From positions 1,178,001 through 1,242,000 of the forward strand of contig NC_017068.1 in the NCBI RefSeq assembly GCF_000284095.1: a stretch of 64,000 nt of DNA. Direction: 5' to 3'. Under the pieces are notes generated by a model that was not told the DNA's origin, did no database searches, and worked only from the letters and a program-made list of their open reading frames with translations. The stretch comes from Selenomonas ruminantium subsp. lactilytica TAM6421. Its GTDB lineage: Bacteria > Bacillota > Negativicutes > Selenomonadales > Selenomonadaceae. Both the position numbers and the translations under genes were made by a program. Below are positions 41,848-51,183 of this stretch, in pieces. Position 1 is the stretch's first letter. The number at the start of each line of letters is the position of its first letter.

Positions 41848-42186
41848 ATGGATATGACCTTGTTAAAGCAGCATCTGCGCATTGACGGGAATGAGGAGGA
41901 TGAACTGCTTCAAAGTTACATCGATGCCGCCGAACTCCTGATTCGCCGGGAGACGGGCAAGAATTATGTGCTGGATGCTGGTGAATATGTGGATATTGCT
42001 GGGGATATGCTCTTCCAGCAGGCGGTGAAGATGCTGGTGGCTCATTGGTATGAGTGCAGGCAGCCACTTGCTACGGCGGTGGTCGAGGTGCCTTTTGCCG
42101 TAACGCAGTTGACCAGCCAGATAGCTATGGGTGGTGCTTATTATGCGGAAGATGAATCCGCTGAGGAAACGGAGGGAGATCCATGA
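41848..42186 (+). CDS. Head-tail connector protein (gp6-like)
   Basis: 112 residues from ATG 41848 (AGGAGG eight bases upstream). It opens LLKQHLRIDGNEEDELLQSYIDAAE in parts, the helical pattern of gp6/gp15-type connectors that sit under the portal. Overlaps the head-closure gene by four bases. Confidence 0.8.
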   Translation: MDMTLLKQHLRIDGNEEDELLQSYIDAAELLIRRETGKNYVLDAGEYVDIAGDMLFQQAVKMLVAHWYECRQPLATAVVEVPFAVTQLTSQIAMGGAYYAEDESAEETEGDP

Positions 42187-42569
42187 GAATGAAAGGTACT
42201 CTGATGAGAATGAAAGGTACTCTGATGAGAACGACCATGGATGACCTCACGGAACGAATCAGCATTGTCTATCATGCCAGGACGCGGGATTCCTGCGGCA
42301 ACATTGTAGACGGTGAAGATGAAGTCCGCTGCATGGTATGGGCCAAGGTTTATCCTTATGGGGCACGTATTCAGGAGGGCGTGGAGCGAATGAACCAGGT
42401 GGACTACCGGGTGGTGGTTCGCTACCGTACCGATATCCTGCCGGATGATGAAGTGCTCTGGCGGGGAAAGCGGCTGCGCATGATAAAACCTGCCTATGAT
42501 GCAGAATCTGCCCGTACATGGACGGTGCTGGAGTGTCAGGAGGTGTTGGCTGATGGGGCGGCAACGTAA
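42183..42569 (+). CDS. Head closure (head-tail adaptor) protein with a duplicated start
   Basis: 128 residues if read from ATG 42183. A perfect 21-bp tandem duplication (42183-42203 and 42204-42224) repeats MRMKGTL in frame, giving several possible starts. The core begins about ATG 42237 (MDDLTERISIVYHA). The body matches SPP1 gp16-like closure proteins (DEVRCMVWAKVYPYGARIQEG ... KRLRMIKPAYD in parts). It seals the head after packaging. Confidence 0.75.
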   Translation: MRMKGTLMRMKGTLMRTTMDDLTERISIVYHARTRDSCGNIVDGEDEVRCMVWAKVYPYGARIQEGVERMNQVDYRVVVRYRTDILPDDEVLWRGKRLRMIKPAYDAESARTWTVLECQEVLADGAAT

Positions 42570-43011
42570 AAATCATTATCGTGATAAAAGCTTTTCCCGT
42601 GGGCATGTGAGCACCGCCAAGACCGAGCAAGTGCTTAAGGAACTGGGGAATCATGTTCTTGATGCGGCAAAGACGGCTTTAGGCCAGGCGGCTGAGGCTG
42701 TTGTCCGGGATGCCAAAAGTCGGTGCCCTGTTTATGCGGGACACAAGAAAAATGGCAGGACCTATATGGCAGCCGGAGTGAATCCGGGAGCATTGCGCGA
42801 CTCCATCAAGGCAGAACCGAACAGCAAGGGAACAGTCTACAAAATCAGCGCTGATGCAAAATCTAAAGATGGTTTCCTCTATGGCCAGATTGTGGAATTC
42901 TCCCCGCGGGTGAATCGGCCGTTCTTGTATCCGGCGTTGGAGGCAAATAGGGAAATGGTGATAAGAAGCGTATCGGATGCTATTCGGCAGGCAATAGCAA
43001 GGGGGAGGTAA
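42553..43011 (+). CDS. HK97 gp10-family tail component
   Basis: 152 residues from ATG 42553 (AGGAGGTGTT upstream). Family features: a helical VLKELGNHVLDAAKTALGQ region, AKSRCPVYAG, GALRDSIK, YGQIVEFSPRVNRPFLYPAL. Part of the head-tail joining set. Confidence 0.8.
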   Translation: MGRQRKNHYRDKSFSRGHVSTAKTEQVLKELGNHVLDAAKTALGQAAEAVVRDAKSRCPVYAGHKKNGRTYMAAGVNPGALRDSIKAEPNSKGTVYKISADAKSKDGFLYGQIVEFSPRVNRPFLYPALEANREMVIRSVSDAIRQAIARGR

Positions 43012-43012
43012 C

Positions 43013-43399
43013 GTGGAGACTATTGAACTTGAAGCACAAGTTTATACGGCGTTGACCAATGATTCAGCCTTGGTTGCATTGCTGGCTAAGGGAGCGAAAT
43101 CCGTATACCATTTACAGGCCCCAGGGGATAAAGAAGACCGTTGCCCATTTCTGGTTTATACCCCCATTTCCGATGTTCCGGCATTAGCTGGAGATGATGG
43201 GGAAATCAGTCATCGAGTGACAGTCAGAATTCATATCACCACGCTGGATGGTCAGTATGGTGGTATCTATCGGCAAGTTCATCGGATTATGGAGGGACTG
43301 GGCTTTTTTAGAGTTCAGGCCATTCCTTATATGGAAAATGGTGAAAAAACATTAATTGTAGATTACAGGATAGGAGTTGATTCAACGTGGCAACAGTAG
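43013..43399 (+). CDS. Tail completion protein (DUF3168-like)
   Basis: 128 residues from GTG 43013. The pattern VYTALTNDSALVALLA ... YVYP-like ..., ISHRVTVRIHITTLDG resembles tail terminator/completion proteins encoded just before the major tail protein. It overlaps the major tail gene by 13 bases. Confidence 0.7.
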   Translation: METIELEAQVYTALTNDSALVALLAKGAKSVYHLQAPGDKEDRCPFLVYTPISDVPALAGDDGEISHRVTVRIHITTLDGQYGGIYRQVHRIMEGLGFFRVQAIPYMENGEKTLIVDYRIGVDSTWQQ

Positions 43400-43944
43400 G
43401 TCTCAAAAATTTGTATTATGCGACTCTGTCCAGCGATACTTCCAGTGGTGTCACATATGGCACGCCTGTGAAGATTGCAGGGGCTGTCAGTGTGGATATG
43501 AATCCGAGCGTGAATTTCGCCACGCTCTACGGCGATGATGCGCCTTTCGCTGCAGATTCTTCCATGTCTGAAATCACTGTGACGGTGGAATCCTGCGACT
43601 TGAAGCTGGAGGATCAGGCGGCTCTGCTGGGCCATACTGTGAATTCCACCACCAAGCAGCTGGAGGCCAAGGCTTCTGATACGGCACCTTATGTGGCGCT
43701 CATGTTTGAAGCCAAGAAACATAACGGGAATACCCGCTATGTGAAGCTCCTGAAAGGCAAGTTTGCTCCCACACAGGAGACCATGCAAACCAAGGGCGAG
43801 TCGGTCACTTATACCACGCCCAAGCTGGAAGGTCGCTTCGTGGCCAGAGAGTACGATGGTGCCTGGAAGCGTGTCGCAGATAGCGACAACACGGAAAGCG
43901 CGACTTTGATTGCAGGATGGTATTCGGCAGTAGAGCCGTCTTGA
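43387..43944 (+). CDS. Major tail protein
   Basis: 185 residues from GTG 43387 (AGGAGTTGATTC upstream). Beta-rich, starting VGLKNLYYATLSSDTSSGV, with ADSSMSEITVTVES and a conserved LEGRFVAREYDG region, as in phi13-type major tail proteins. It forms the tail tube. Position before the chaperone and tape measure supports it. Confidence 0.85.
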   Translation: MATVGLKNLYYATLSSDTSSGVTYGTPVKIAGAVSVDMNPSVNFATLYGDDAPFAADSSMSEITVTVESCDLKLEDQAALLGHTVNSTTKQLEAKASDTAPYVALMFEAKKHNGNTRYVKLLKGKFAPTQETMQTKGESVTYTTPKLEGRFVAREYDGAWKRVADSDNTESATLIAGWYSAVEPS

Positions 43945-43998
43945 TGATGTTGGGCGGCAGGATGAATACCTGCCGCTGTTTTCTTTGAGGTGAATGGT

Positions 43999-44313
43999 AT
44001 GGCAATGAAGAAAGAAATGGTAATTCCCAGTATGACACTGATCGATGGTAGAGAAGTAACTCTGCCCAGGCCAAATATGAAAATGTGGCGCCGGGTGGCG
44101 GAATATGATGAGCTGGACAAAACTGACTGGACTATATCCAAGCTCATGACAGAGCACGCTGCAGTGATTGCAGAGATGTTCGGTCTGGAATCTGCTGATG
44201 ATATGGACCCTGCCGATGTGCTGCCCATGTATATGGAGGCGGCGGGCTATGTTATCGGCGTGGCAAATGAGAAATTGAAGAAGCTCCCAAACGCCGAAGC
44301 GGAGGAAGGGTAA
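43999..44313 (+). CDS. Tail assembly chaperone, short form (gpG-like)
   Basis: 104 residues from ATG 43999 (TGAGGTGAATGGT upstream). Helical protein (MKMWRRVAEYDELDKTDWTI in parts) located between the major tail and tape-measure genes, the fixed position of gpG in tailed phages. A slippery site near its end makes a longer G-T form. Confidence 0.8.
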   Translation: MAMKKEMVIPSMTLIDGREVTLPRPNMKMWRRVAEYDELDKTDWTISKLMTEHAAVIAEMFGLESADDMDPADVLPMYMEAAGYVIGVANEKLKKLPNAEAEEG

Positions 44314-44489
44314 TAGACCTTTCTCCGTATGAGCAAATGCTCCGGCTCTATGCCAGGTATCAGGAAGCATACGGCTGGACAGTACGGGAGATAGATGAAA
44401 CCGATATGGGCTTCCTGCTGGATCAGCTGTGTGTCCTTGAGCGCATAGAGGCTGGCAAAGATGAAGCGTATATAGACGATATTCTGTGA
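43999..44489 (+). CDS. Tail assembly chaperone, frameshifted long form (gpGT-like)
   Basis: A -1 slip on CCCAAAC (44286-44292) leaves the zero frame and enters a frame that stays open through SPYEQMLRLYARYQEAYGW and ends at TGA 44487-44489. The product would be about 163 residues. The downstream frame has no start codon with an RBS of its own. Conserved tail-chaperone frameshifting is established in long-tailed phages; here it is predicted from sequence. Confidence 0.75.
44286..44292 (+). other. Slippery heptamer for programmed -1 frameshift
   Basis: CCCAAAC is X XXY YYZ in the correct phase (zero frame CTC CCA AAC). It lies seven codons before the zero-frame stop. Confidence 0.75.
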
Positions 44490-44498
44490 GGTGAGGGC

Positions 44499-47243
44499 AT
44501 GGCTAAGAAGGACGCGATGGGGCAGGAGGTGGATTCCCTCTACCTGTCCTTGGGGCTCAATGTTGCAGACTTGGAGATGGGCTTTCAGACGGCCGGGCAG
44601 ACTGTCCGGCAGGCTATGTCCAGGCTTAATAGTGAAGCTAATCAGATAAGACTCAAGGCGGATATTGATGTGACCCGCTTGGAAGCAGCAGGAAAGTCCG
44701 TGGAGGCATTGAAGGCTCGTGAAAAAGCACTCAATGATGAATTGGCGGTGCAGCAGAAAAAGCTGGAAATATTGAATCGGGCTTACCAAGCCAATGCCAA
44801 AACTTATGGGACAGACCATTCGCTGACCAGAGGAGTGGATACCAAACGCCTTTATCAGTTGAGGGATATAGAACGGCTCAAAGCACAGATTGCACAGGTC
44901 AATGGGGAACTCGCGAAAACGGCAACGGCATCGACTTCGGCGCTGGGAACGCTTGCAAATGGCTTTAACACCGTTACAGGCAAGGTCACTGGTACTGTCG
45001 GTGCTATCGGAAAGCTCAATACTGCTATCACTGGTGTTGTCGCAGGGATAACGGCAGGCGCTGGCATATTCGCTTTGACAGACAAGGCGATGAAAGCTGG
45101 CAATGACTTATATAAGTTATCGACCAGACTTCATACAACGACGGCAGAGGCTTCGCAGCTATCGAAAGTATTTCAGCTATCCGGAACGGATATTAACTCG
45201 GTTATTCCGTTGTTTGCGAGACTTGATAAGCAGGCTCTGGCTGCGGCAAAAACTCAAAACTCGTTGTCACAAGCAATGGCTGAGTTTGGATTTACGCTCA
45301 CAGATGATAAAGGTAACCTGCTGGGCTATCAACAGCAATTAGCGCAGCTGGCCAAAGGTTACCAAAATGCAGTCAAGGCTGGCAGAGAAACTGAATTTGT
45401 GACTCAAGCATTAGGAGCGAAGGGGGCGGCATTAGTCCCACTATTACAAGACTATGCGACTAACATGGAGATTATCTCGCGGATCAAAACCACAGGTCTT
45501 TTGAATCCGAAAGAGGCGCATGAACTGTATATTGAATGGCAAGCTATGCAGATGCAGGCCGCCCAACTTACAGGTGCGATAGGCCAGGCGATGATGCCAA
45601 TTGCGAAAGAGATGATGCCAGAGATAACACAGGGATTTGCTGACTGTGCAAAACTGATTGCAGAGAATAAAGAAGGTATCAAGGAATTTGGCACGGCGGC
45701 AGGGGATGTTATTGGTGGCCTTGCTAAGGCAGTTGTTTCGTTGACTGGGGCATTGGGTGATTTGAAAAAAGCCTGGAATGATATTTCCGGACTAGGTGAG
45801 GACGAAAAAATCATCCGTGCAAATGGCGGCGGAGCTGGGCTTGATAAATCAAAAATCCCTGCCATTATTTCTGGCGTTATTGGCGGCGGGATGCTTGCTG
45901 GAATCCCTGGAGCTATTGTTGGTGGTATAGGCATGTCCTTCCTTGGGGAAGATGCTGCAATTCTTGGCGCGAAAGCTGGCATCAGGGGTAAAGATTGGGA
46001 GAATTACGAATACCTTGCTCAGAAAAAAGAACTGGAACGGCAAGAGCTGGAATCTAAAAAAGCTCTGGAAAAACAGAAGCAGGAATTGACACGGCAGACA
46101 GTTGGTGAATCTGTAAAACTTGAAGAGGATGCTGCCAAAGTTCGGGAAGAATTGGAAACCAATCTTGCTAAAGCAACCAGCGAAAAGCTAAAAGAACAGC
46201 TCGAAGCTATCAAGGATAAAGTCGAAGCATCTGTTGCAGAAGGTAAAACTGAGGCCGCTGCATGGGTATCTGTTGCCGACGATATCAAGAAAGCCATGAA
46301 AGCGGCCGCTAAAGAGGCTCAGGAGGCAAATAAGGCGCTGACACGCAGCATTGCTGGTCTGTCTATGAGCGATTTGGGTAAATCCCTGTATGGTGTAGAT
46401 ACGGCCGCAGAGGATACCTTGAAAAAAGGAGCGGACCCCGGTCTCGTTGCGCAGGAAGCGGCTCTCAAGAAGGGCAAAATCATGCAGCAGTTTGAAAAAG
46501 AAACTGCCGAATACCTTGATGGCATCTATGCGGATTCGCTTACCAAGAGGCTGAACCAGATTGAGCGAGAGAAGAAGGCGTGGATCCAGAAGGGCATGGA
46601 TGAGGTCACGGCGACCAGAGCAGCAGAAGCGCAAAAGCAGCAGGCTGTTAATGACTCCATTAAAAACATGTTCACGTCGCAGAAAAAGTATCTGGACATC
46701 TATCGGCAGGCAATGCGTGGACAGACGATGGGAAATAACGGCATGTATGATTTCACCCAGTCACAGGGGAATCGTCAGCAGAACGCGATAAGAGCGTTGC
46801 GGGCGGCTATGATGCAAGAGGCTGGTGTGAATCCGTGGGAACGAACAACGATGGCCGAGGTGCAAGGGTTTCAGCAGGCCATGAAATCGGCTAACGAGTG
46901 GGGTTCATCACTGCTCAAAGACGGTGGTGGAATGGCGAATGTCGCAAATGCGATTACACAGTCAAATTCTGAGGTGACGAATATATTAGGTCAGATTAGT
47001 CCGGAGGTGTCGCAGGCTAATTCTAATCTATCCAGTATTTTGACAGCAGTACAGAGCCGTCAGAATGCGACTCCCCAGATTACCGTGAGTCCGTCTATCA
47101 ATGTGAATTTGGGTGGGGCTTATGTCTTCGACAACACCATGAAAAAACAGCTGACGGACGATATCACGAACCAAGTATCTAATGCTGTTACGGATGCTGT
47201 TCGCGATGCGACGAATCGTGTGAACACGAGTTTTAGCAATTAA
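44499..47243 (+). CDS. Tape measure protein
   Basis: 914 residues. Long helical N-terminal and C-terminal parts (LEAAGKSVEALKAREKALND ...) surround hydrophobic, glycine/alanine-rich stretches (TAITGVVAGITAGAGIFAL and AIISGVIGGGMLAGIPGA, in parts), as in siphovirus tape measures. Length sets tail length. By the usual 0.15 nm per residue, about 135 nm (rule applied here). No lysozyme domain seen in it. Confidence 0.93.
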   Translation: MAKKDAMGQEVDSLYLSLGLNVADLEMGFQTAGQTVRQAMSRLNSEANQIRLKADIDVTRLEAAGKSVEALKAREKALNDELAVQQKKLEILNRAYQANAKTYGTDHSLTRGVDTKRLYQLRDIERLKAQIAQVNGELAKTATASTSALGTLANGFNTVTGKVTGTVGAIGKLNTAITGVVAGITAGAGIFALTDKAMKAGNDLYKLSTRLHTTTAEASQLSKVFQLSGTDINSVIPLFARLDKQALAAAKTQNSLSQAMAEFGFTLTDDKGNLLGYQQQLAQLAKGYQNAVKAGRETEFVTQALGAKGAALVPLLQDYATNMEIISRIKTTGLLNPKEAHELYIEWQAMQMQAAQLTGAIGQAMMPIAKEMMPEITQGFADCAKLIAENKEGIKEFGTAAGDVIGGLAKAVVSLTGALGDLKKAWNDISGLGEDEKIIRANGGGAGLDKSKIPAIISGVIGGGMLAGIPGAIVGGIGMSFLGEDAAILGAKAGIRGKDWENYEYLAQKKELERQELESKKALEKQKQELTRQTVGESVKLEEDAAKVREELETNLAKATSEKLKEQLEAIKDKVEASVAEGKTEAAAWVSVADDIKKAMKAAAKEAQEANKALTRSIAGLSMSDLGKSLYGVDTAAEDTLKKGADPGLVAQEAALKKGKIMQQFEKETAEYLDGIYADSLTKRLNQIEREKKAWIQKGMDEVTATRAAEAQKQQAVNDSIKNMFTSQKKYLDIYRQAMRGQTMGNNGMYDFTQSQGNRQQNAIRALRAAMMQEAGVNPWERTTMAEVQGFQQAMKSANEWGSSLLKDGGGMANVANAITQSNSEVTNILGQISPEVSQANSNLSSILTAVQSRQNATPQITVSPSINVNLGGAYVFDNTMKKQLTDDITNQVSNAVTDAVRDATNRVNTSFSN

Positions 47244-47255
47244 GGGGGTGCTGAT

Positions 47256-47591
47256 GTGAAAATCAAAATAAACAATATCGAAAGTTATCGCTCCCCCGAG
47301 TCCTGTACTGTACACGTAGATGACCGAATAGAACGGATACAGCTGATAAACGGAAACACAGTACAGGATTATGGGCATATTGATAGCGGCGATTATTTTT
47401 CCCTGTCCTGTCTTTTCTCGAAAGCGGCATATGATTTAATTGCGGCATTATGGCAGGCTCGAACGCTAGTGACGTTTACAGATGAGTCTGGTGCTGTATG
47501 GAGTAATTGCAGAATTGTCATTAAGTCGTGGAGTTATCAGCCGCGATTCCCAGGTTATATTTTACTTGAGTTTGAAGTTTGGAGGGTATAA
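47256..47591 (+). CDS. Small tail-tip protein
   Basis: 111 residues from GTG 47256 (AAGGGGGTGCTGAT upstream). Beta-rich (IKINNIESYRSPESCTVHVD ... FTDESGAVWSNCRIVIKSW). It comes directly after the tape measure, where distal tail proteins lie, but is short for a Dit. First gene of the AT-richer tail-tip block. Confidence 0.6.
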   Translation: MKIKINNIESYRSPESCTVHVDDRIERIQLINGNTVQDYGHIDSGDYFSLSCLFSKAAYDLIAALWQARTLVTFTDESGAVWSNCRIVIKSWSYQPRFPGYILLEFEVWRV

Positions 47592-47592
47592 A

Positions 47593-47988
47593 ATGTCTGG
47601 CGAATATATCAACATTTACAAAAACAATCCTACGGCCGGTGGAACGGATGGAACTGTTGTTAGTACAGACGGAGACTACACTTCACCCATTAATGTAACA
47701 CTGGACGCATCGATAAGCGAAAGTAAGAAAATAAAACTGGCTGTCCGCTGTGAGTCCGGATACGAGACATCTGGGAATACTGTTATCTCGGATAACGGCG
47801 ATGTAGACGACCGGTGGAAATTGAGCCTAACAGAAAACGGCACGTATGCGGATAGTATTACAATATCTACGACGATCGACGATACAAATACTGTTTTTTG
47901 GGCGCAGGCATCCAGTGACAGTACAGAGACTCCGACAACAGACCGTAGCGTTAGCCTGAGAGTAGCTACGGTTATCGCGGCAGTATAA
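47593..47988 (+). CDS. Beta-rich tail-associated protein
   Basis: 131 residues from ATG 47593 (GGAGGGTATAAA upstream). Ser/Thr/Asp-rich Ig-like strands (AGGTDGTVVSTDGDYTSPIN, LSLTENGTYADSITISTTID). No family recognised. Likely virion surface or baseplate decoration. Confidence 0.55.
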   Translation: MSGEYINIYKNNPTAGGTDGTVVSTDGDYTSPINVTLDASISESKKIKLAVRCESGYETSGNTVISDNGDVDDRWKLSLTENGTYADSITISTTIDDTNTVFWAQASSDSTETPTTDRSVSLRVATVIAAV

Positions 47989-48001
47989 AGGGGTGGCTCC
48001 A

Positions 48002-50953
48002 ATGGAAATTGGACTTCGCTTTAACGGCACAGATTCATTTTGTACGATTCCTGTTTCTGTCACAAATACGTCTTCATGGGAAATGACAATTGATTTAGTG
48101 ACAGACGATTCTAGCAGCTCTAGTAATTATATATACCATCAATCTTGTATTTTCGGGTATGACAGCGGCGGATATAAATCACGAGATTTTCATGTCGATA
48201 TCAAATCAGGAAAACTGTTTATTTTCAGCGGCTTATTAGGCAGTAATAATCCATCTCAGGTAGTTTCCGGAACAATCACGAATGGTAATGGTGATTTTGG
48301 TTGGGATACTGACAGGTTTATTGCGGATGGCGCTATCCATACTATCCGCGTTACGTATGAAAATAGCACTATTTCTGTTTATTTGGATAATGAGTACCTT
48401 GGTTATCTAAATACGACCAGAACAATAAATTCCTCAGAACTGTACATAGGATCATCATATACAGGCGAAAAAGTTTACGCTCGATTCGATCTGTATAATT
48501 TCAAGCTGAAAATTGATAATGCTGTATCTGTTCAGTACCAGCCAACGTTGAACACTGTCTCTAATATGATATTAGAGGACGGTTCTGGTAATAATAATGA
48601 CGGTACGTTAAGTGGCACATTTTCAACTGTTGAATCAAATTTCGTTGTCGTTTACGCAGACACAGAACGAATCATAGATGTAGCGGCGATAACAGTTGAC
48701 GCAGATACTGCTCGGAAAGTACGAAATGCACAGTATGAATGGAGATACGAAAACCCAGGTTCAGCAGAACTGTTGACTATTACCGGTGGTACTACAGTTA
48801 CGGATGTGGCTGAGTCTGTGTCCTTGACTGGCGAGGCGTTTTATCAGCCAACTAGAAGTGCTTGCTTTGATATACCGGCGACAAAGGAAATTTGGATTCG
48901 CTGTGATATTTTTTTCAGTAATATTTACGCCAATAATAACCGTATCCGAATATACAATGACAATTCTACTTACAGTGTTAATGGCTTCTCTACAGATCCA
49001 ACAACAACTAACAATTATGGGCTTTGGCACAATAACACGAGGCAGTTAGGCAATTATTGTTACGCTAAAAGCAATAGATACCAATTTTTGATGCACATGC
49101 TCAGTGACAGTACGGATGGTCTTATTGAGATTTGGACAGGAAAAGAACATCTGTCTTATACGGGTAACGTAAATGGTGGTCTTGATTTTGACAACGTCTA
49201 TATCCAGATGGACGGTGCCAATATCTACGTTAGTAATTTGATTATTTCTAACGTAGAACTTAGTATCGGTGAGGGTGCACATGTTGAGTATTTTGATACG
49301 GAACGAGAAATCACCATCCCTGGGCTTGATATCACTGTCGATGTAGATATAGAACGAACGCTGAAAAATGCAGTAATAGTTAATGCTGATACGAGCAGAA
49401 TAGTTGGCATTAATGTTATTGTAGACGTGGATACAGTTGTGGATGTATCGCGCTCAGCGGCTATTGTTGTTGACGTAGAACGACAGATAGTACAGACAGT
49501 AAATATGCTGTGCGACGTGCTGCGAAAAATCCCGCACACTATAACAGACAACAGCTCTGTATTACAGAGTGTATCAATATCACTGGCAGAACAGCAGTTA
49601 GTTGATGATGTATCGTTTACAGCGACTATTGACGCAGCAGTATTGGATAATGTATCAGTAACACATCTGGACTATGTGGCAAATGTGTGTATCGAGGAAA
49701 CCAGTCAGCGCGGTATATTGATGTCGTGTAAATGTACAGCAGATATTGAGGAAATCCTTTATCAACAATTGGCCTATGAAATCCCCCAGACAGAATACGA
49801 ATGGTCAGGGGAGTATCTCGACGAACTGGCGAAGGTAAGAGCAAAATATCCGGATTATCAGATACAGGCCGTCGCATCGGCAGCCGCTAGTACACATATA
49901 GAATCTATCGCAGAAAATCTAGGATTGTCATTACATGCGCGTTTTGATGATTGGATTTCTACGTTAGAGACGAAATCTGTATCCGGGACAAACTATGCCG
50001 GACTTATCAGCGAGCTGTTCGGGTGGACGGCCCGCATTCCTACGTTGATGATTAACTGTTACATGCGCGACGGGGTGCTCTATGTTATCCAGCGAGGTCA
50101 TGAGGATAATACTGTTACATTGGACGGTCAGCATCTTACTGTACATACGACCAGTCAGAAATTGGTGCGCATGATGTGGGGTAGTGATCCATGGAGTAAG
50201 ACCGAAGTCACGACGTATAAAGGCGTGAAGTATTGGGACGAATATCAGGACATGACTCCTGTTAATCCAGAGGAAGACGCGGACACCAGTAAAACATTCA
50301 ACGATGACGGCCTTGTCCAAACTACTACGGTAGTGCATGGGAATCAAATGGTGACAACGTATTATACATATACGGAACAGGAAGATGGAAAAAAATTTCT
50401 ATCCCAGGAAACGGCGGTCACTACGGAAAACGGCGTAGAGGTTGACCGGGTTACAACGTATCATGATCCTGTACGAAATACACAGAGTCACGTTTATTCT
50501 GTTGACGAAAGCGGAGTGCTGGGGGGAGTTGTTACATCCTCAAACAACGACGACCGGGTGACACCATACGCGAAAGGAAACTATACCGGATATAGTGACG
50601 GTTTTTTGTTCCGAAGCGGCGGTCAGGTATATTGGGCATCAGGGTTGACACATTACGGTGAGGAATATGAGCAAGGACAGCTCAATACGACTCTGCACGG
50701 TATATCCCTCATTGATACGTCATTTCCTATCGACGGAGAGTCGAAACTGGAGGAAATTACTAATGCGATAAAAGCATTAGACCGCAAAACGGAAGAGGTT
50801 ATCACAGTAGAACTGTATGACTATCCGCATCTTATTGATTTCAACGATAAGATTATTTTCCATGGGCATACATATTATCTGCGTTCAAATTCCGCGATAG
50901 CCAATGAGCATATTGTAAATCGGCAGACGTTACAATTCGTGAGGTGGTATTGA
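48002..50953 (+). CDS. Large tail-tip/hub protein with LamG-like domain and D-x-R repeats
   Basis: 983 residues from ATG 48002 (AAAGGGG upstream; GTG 47993 possible). Residues ~1-190 look like a concanavalin/LamG fold (ETWEMTIDL-like strands, FDLYNFKLKIDN), suited to carbohydrate binding. Around 218-243 and 430-516 are 14-17 residue repeats of the form D-x-D-T-x-R-x5-V (VDADTARKV, VNADTSRIV, VDVERQIVQ). The C-terminal half (SIAENLGLSLHARFDDW, IPTLMINCYMRDGVLYV, LYDYPHLIDFNDKIIFHG) resembles tail hub or endopeptidase-type tail proteins. It overlaps the next start (ATGA). Confidence 0.65.
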   Translation: MEIGLRFNGTDSFCTIPVSVTNTSSWEMTIDLVTDDSSSSSNYIYHQSCIFGYDSGGYKSRDFHVDIKSGKLFIFSGLLGSNNPSQVVSGTITNGNGDFGWDTDRFIADGAIHTIRVTYENSTISVYLDNEYLGYLNTTRTINSSELYIGSSYTGEKVYARFDLYNFKLKIDNAVSVQYQPTLNTVSNMILEDGSGNNNDGTLSGTFSTVESNFVVVYADTERIIDVAAITVDADTARKVRNAQYEWRYENPGSAELLTITGGTTVTDVAESVSLTGEAFYQPTRSACFDIPATKEIWIRCDIFFSNIYANNNRIRIYNDNSTYSVNGFSTDPTTTNNYGLWHNNTRQLGNYCYAKSNRYQFLMHMLSDSTDGLIEIWTGKEHLSYTGNVNGGLDFDNVYIQMDGANIYVSNLIISNVELSIGEGAHVEYFDTEREITIPGLDITVDVDIERTLKNAVIVNADTSRIVGINVIVDVDTVVDVSRSAAIVVDVERQIVQTVNMLCDVLRKIPHTITDNSSVLQSVSISLAEQQLVDDVSFTATIDAAVLDNVSVTHLDYVANVCIEETSQRGILMSCKCTADIEEILYQQLAYEIPQTEYEWSGEYLDELAKVRAKYPDYQIQAVASAAASTHIESIAENLGLSLHARFDDWISTLETKSVSGTNYAGLISELFGWTARIPTLMINCYMRDGVLYVIQRGHEDNTVTLDGQHLTVHTTSQKLVRMMWGSDPWSKTEVTTYKGVKYWDEYQDMTPVNPEEDADTSKTFNDDGLVQTTTVVHGNQMVTTYYTYTEQEDGKKFLSQETAVTTENGVEVDRVTTYHDPVRNTQSHVYSVDESGVLGGVVTSSNNDDRVTPYAKGNYTGYSDGFLFRSGGQVYWASGLTHYGEEYEQGQLNTTLHGISLIDTSFPIDGESKLEEITNAIKALDRKTEEVITVELYDYPHLIDFNDKIIFHGHTYYLRSNSAIANEHIVNRQTLQFVRWY

Positions 50954-51183
50954 TGAGTATTAGCAGTATGAAATCAGCAGTATCAAATTACGTCACACAG
51001 ACAATCCTTGCACAAACGGAACGGATGAAGGCTAAGCGAGGTGTTGTACATGGCGGGCGTGTTGTGATCGGTGATTCGGTATATCCATACACTACGGCAG
51101 TCGATATATATTTTAAGGATGGCGATGCGGTCTGGTGCATATTGGCCGACAATAAACGAACGGCGGTGGTGGTAGGTGTCTGA
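50953..51183 (+). CDS. Small tail-module protein (76 aa)
   Basis: ATG 50953 overlaps the preceding stop; GAGGTGG lies six bases upstream. Short helix (SSMKSAVSNYVTQTILAQTER) then a beta-rich tail (VYPYTTAVDIYFKDGDAVWC). Possibly an OB-like or chaperone protein of the tail tip. Overlaps the next gene. Confidence 0.55.
   Translation: MSISSMKSAVSNYVTQTILAQTERMKAKRGVVHGGRVVIGDSVYPYTTAVDIYFKDGDAVWCILADNKRTAVVVGV

Noticed and set aside
44499-47243. Lysozyme or peptidase domain in the tape measure
   Set aside because: The C-terminal third shows only helical, alanine-rich sequence with no catalytic motif. The wall-degrading functions are in the endolysin at 53445.
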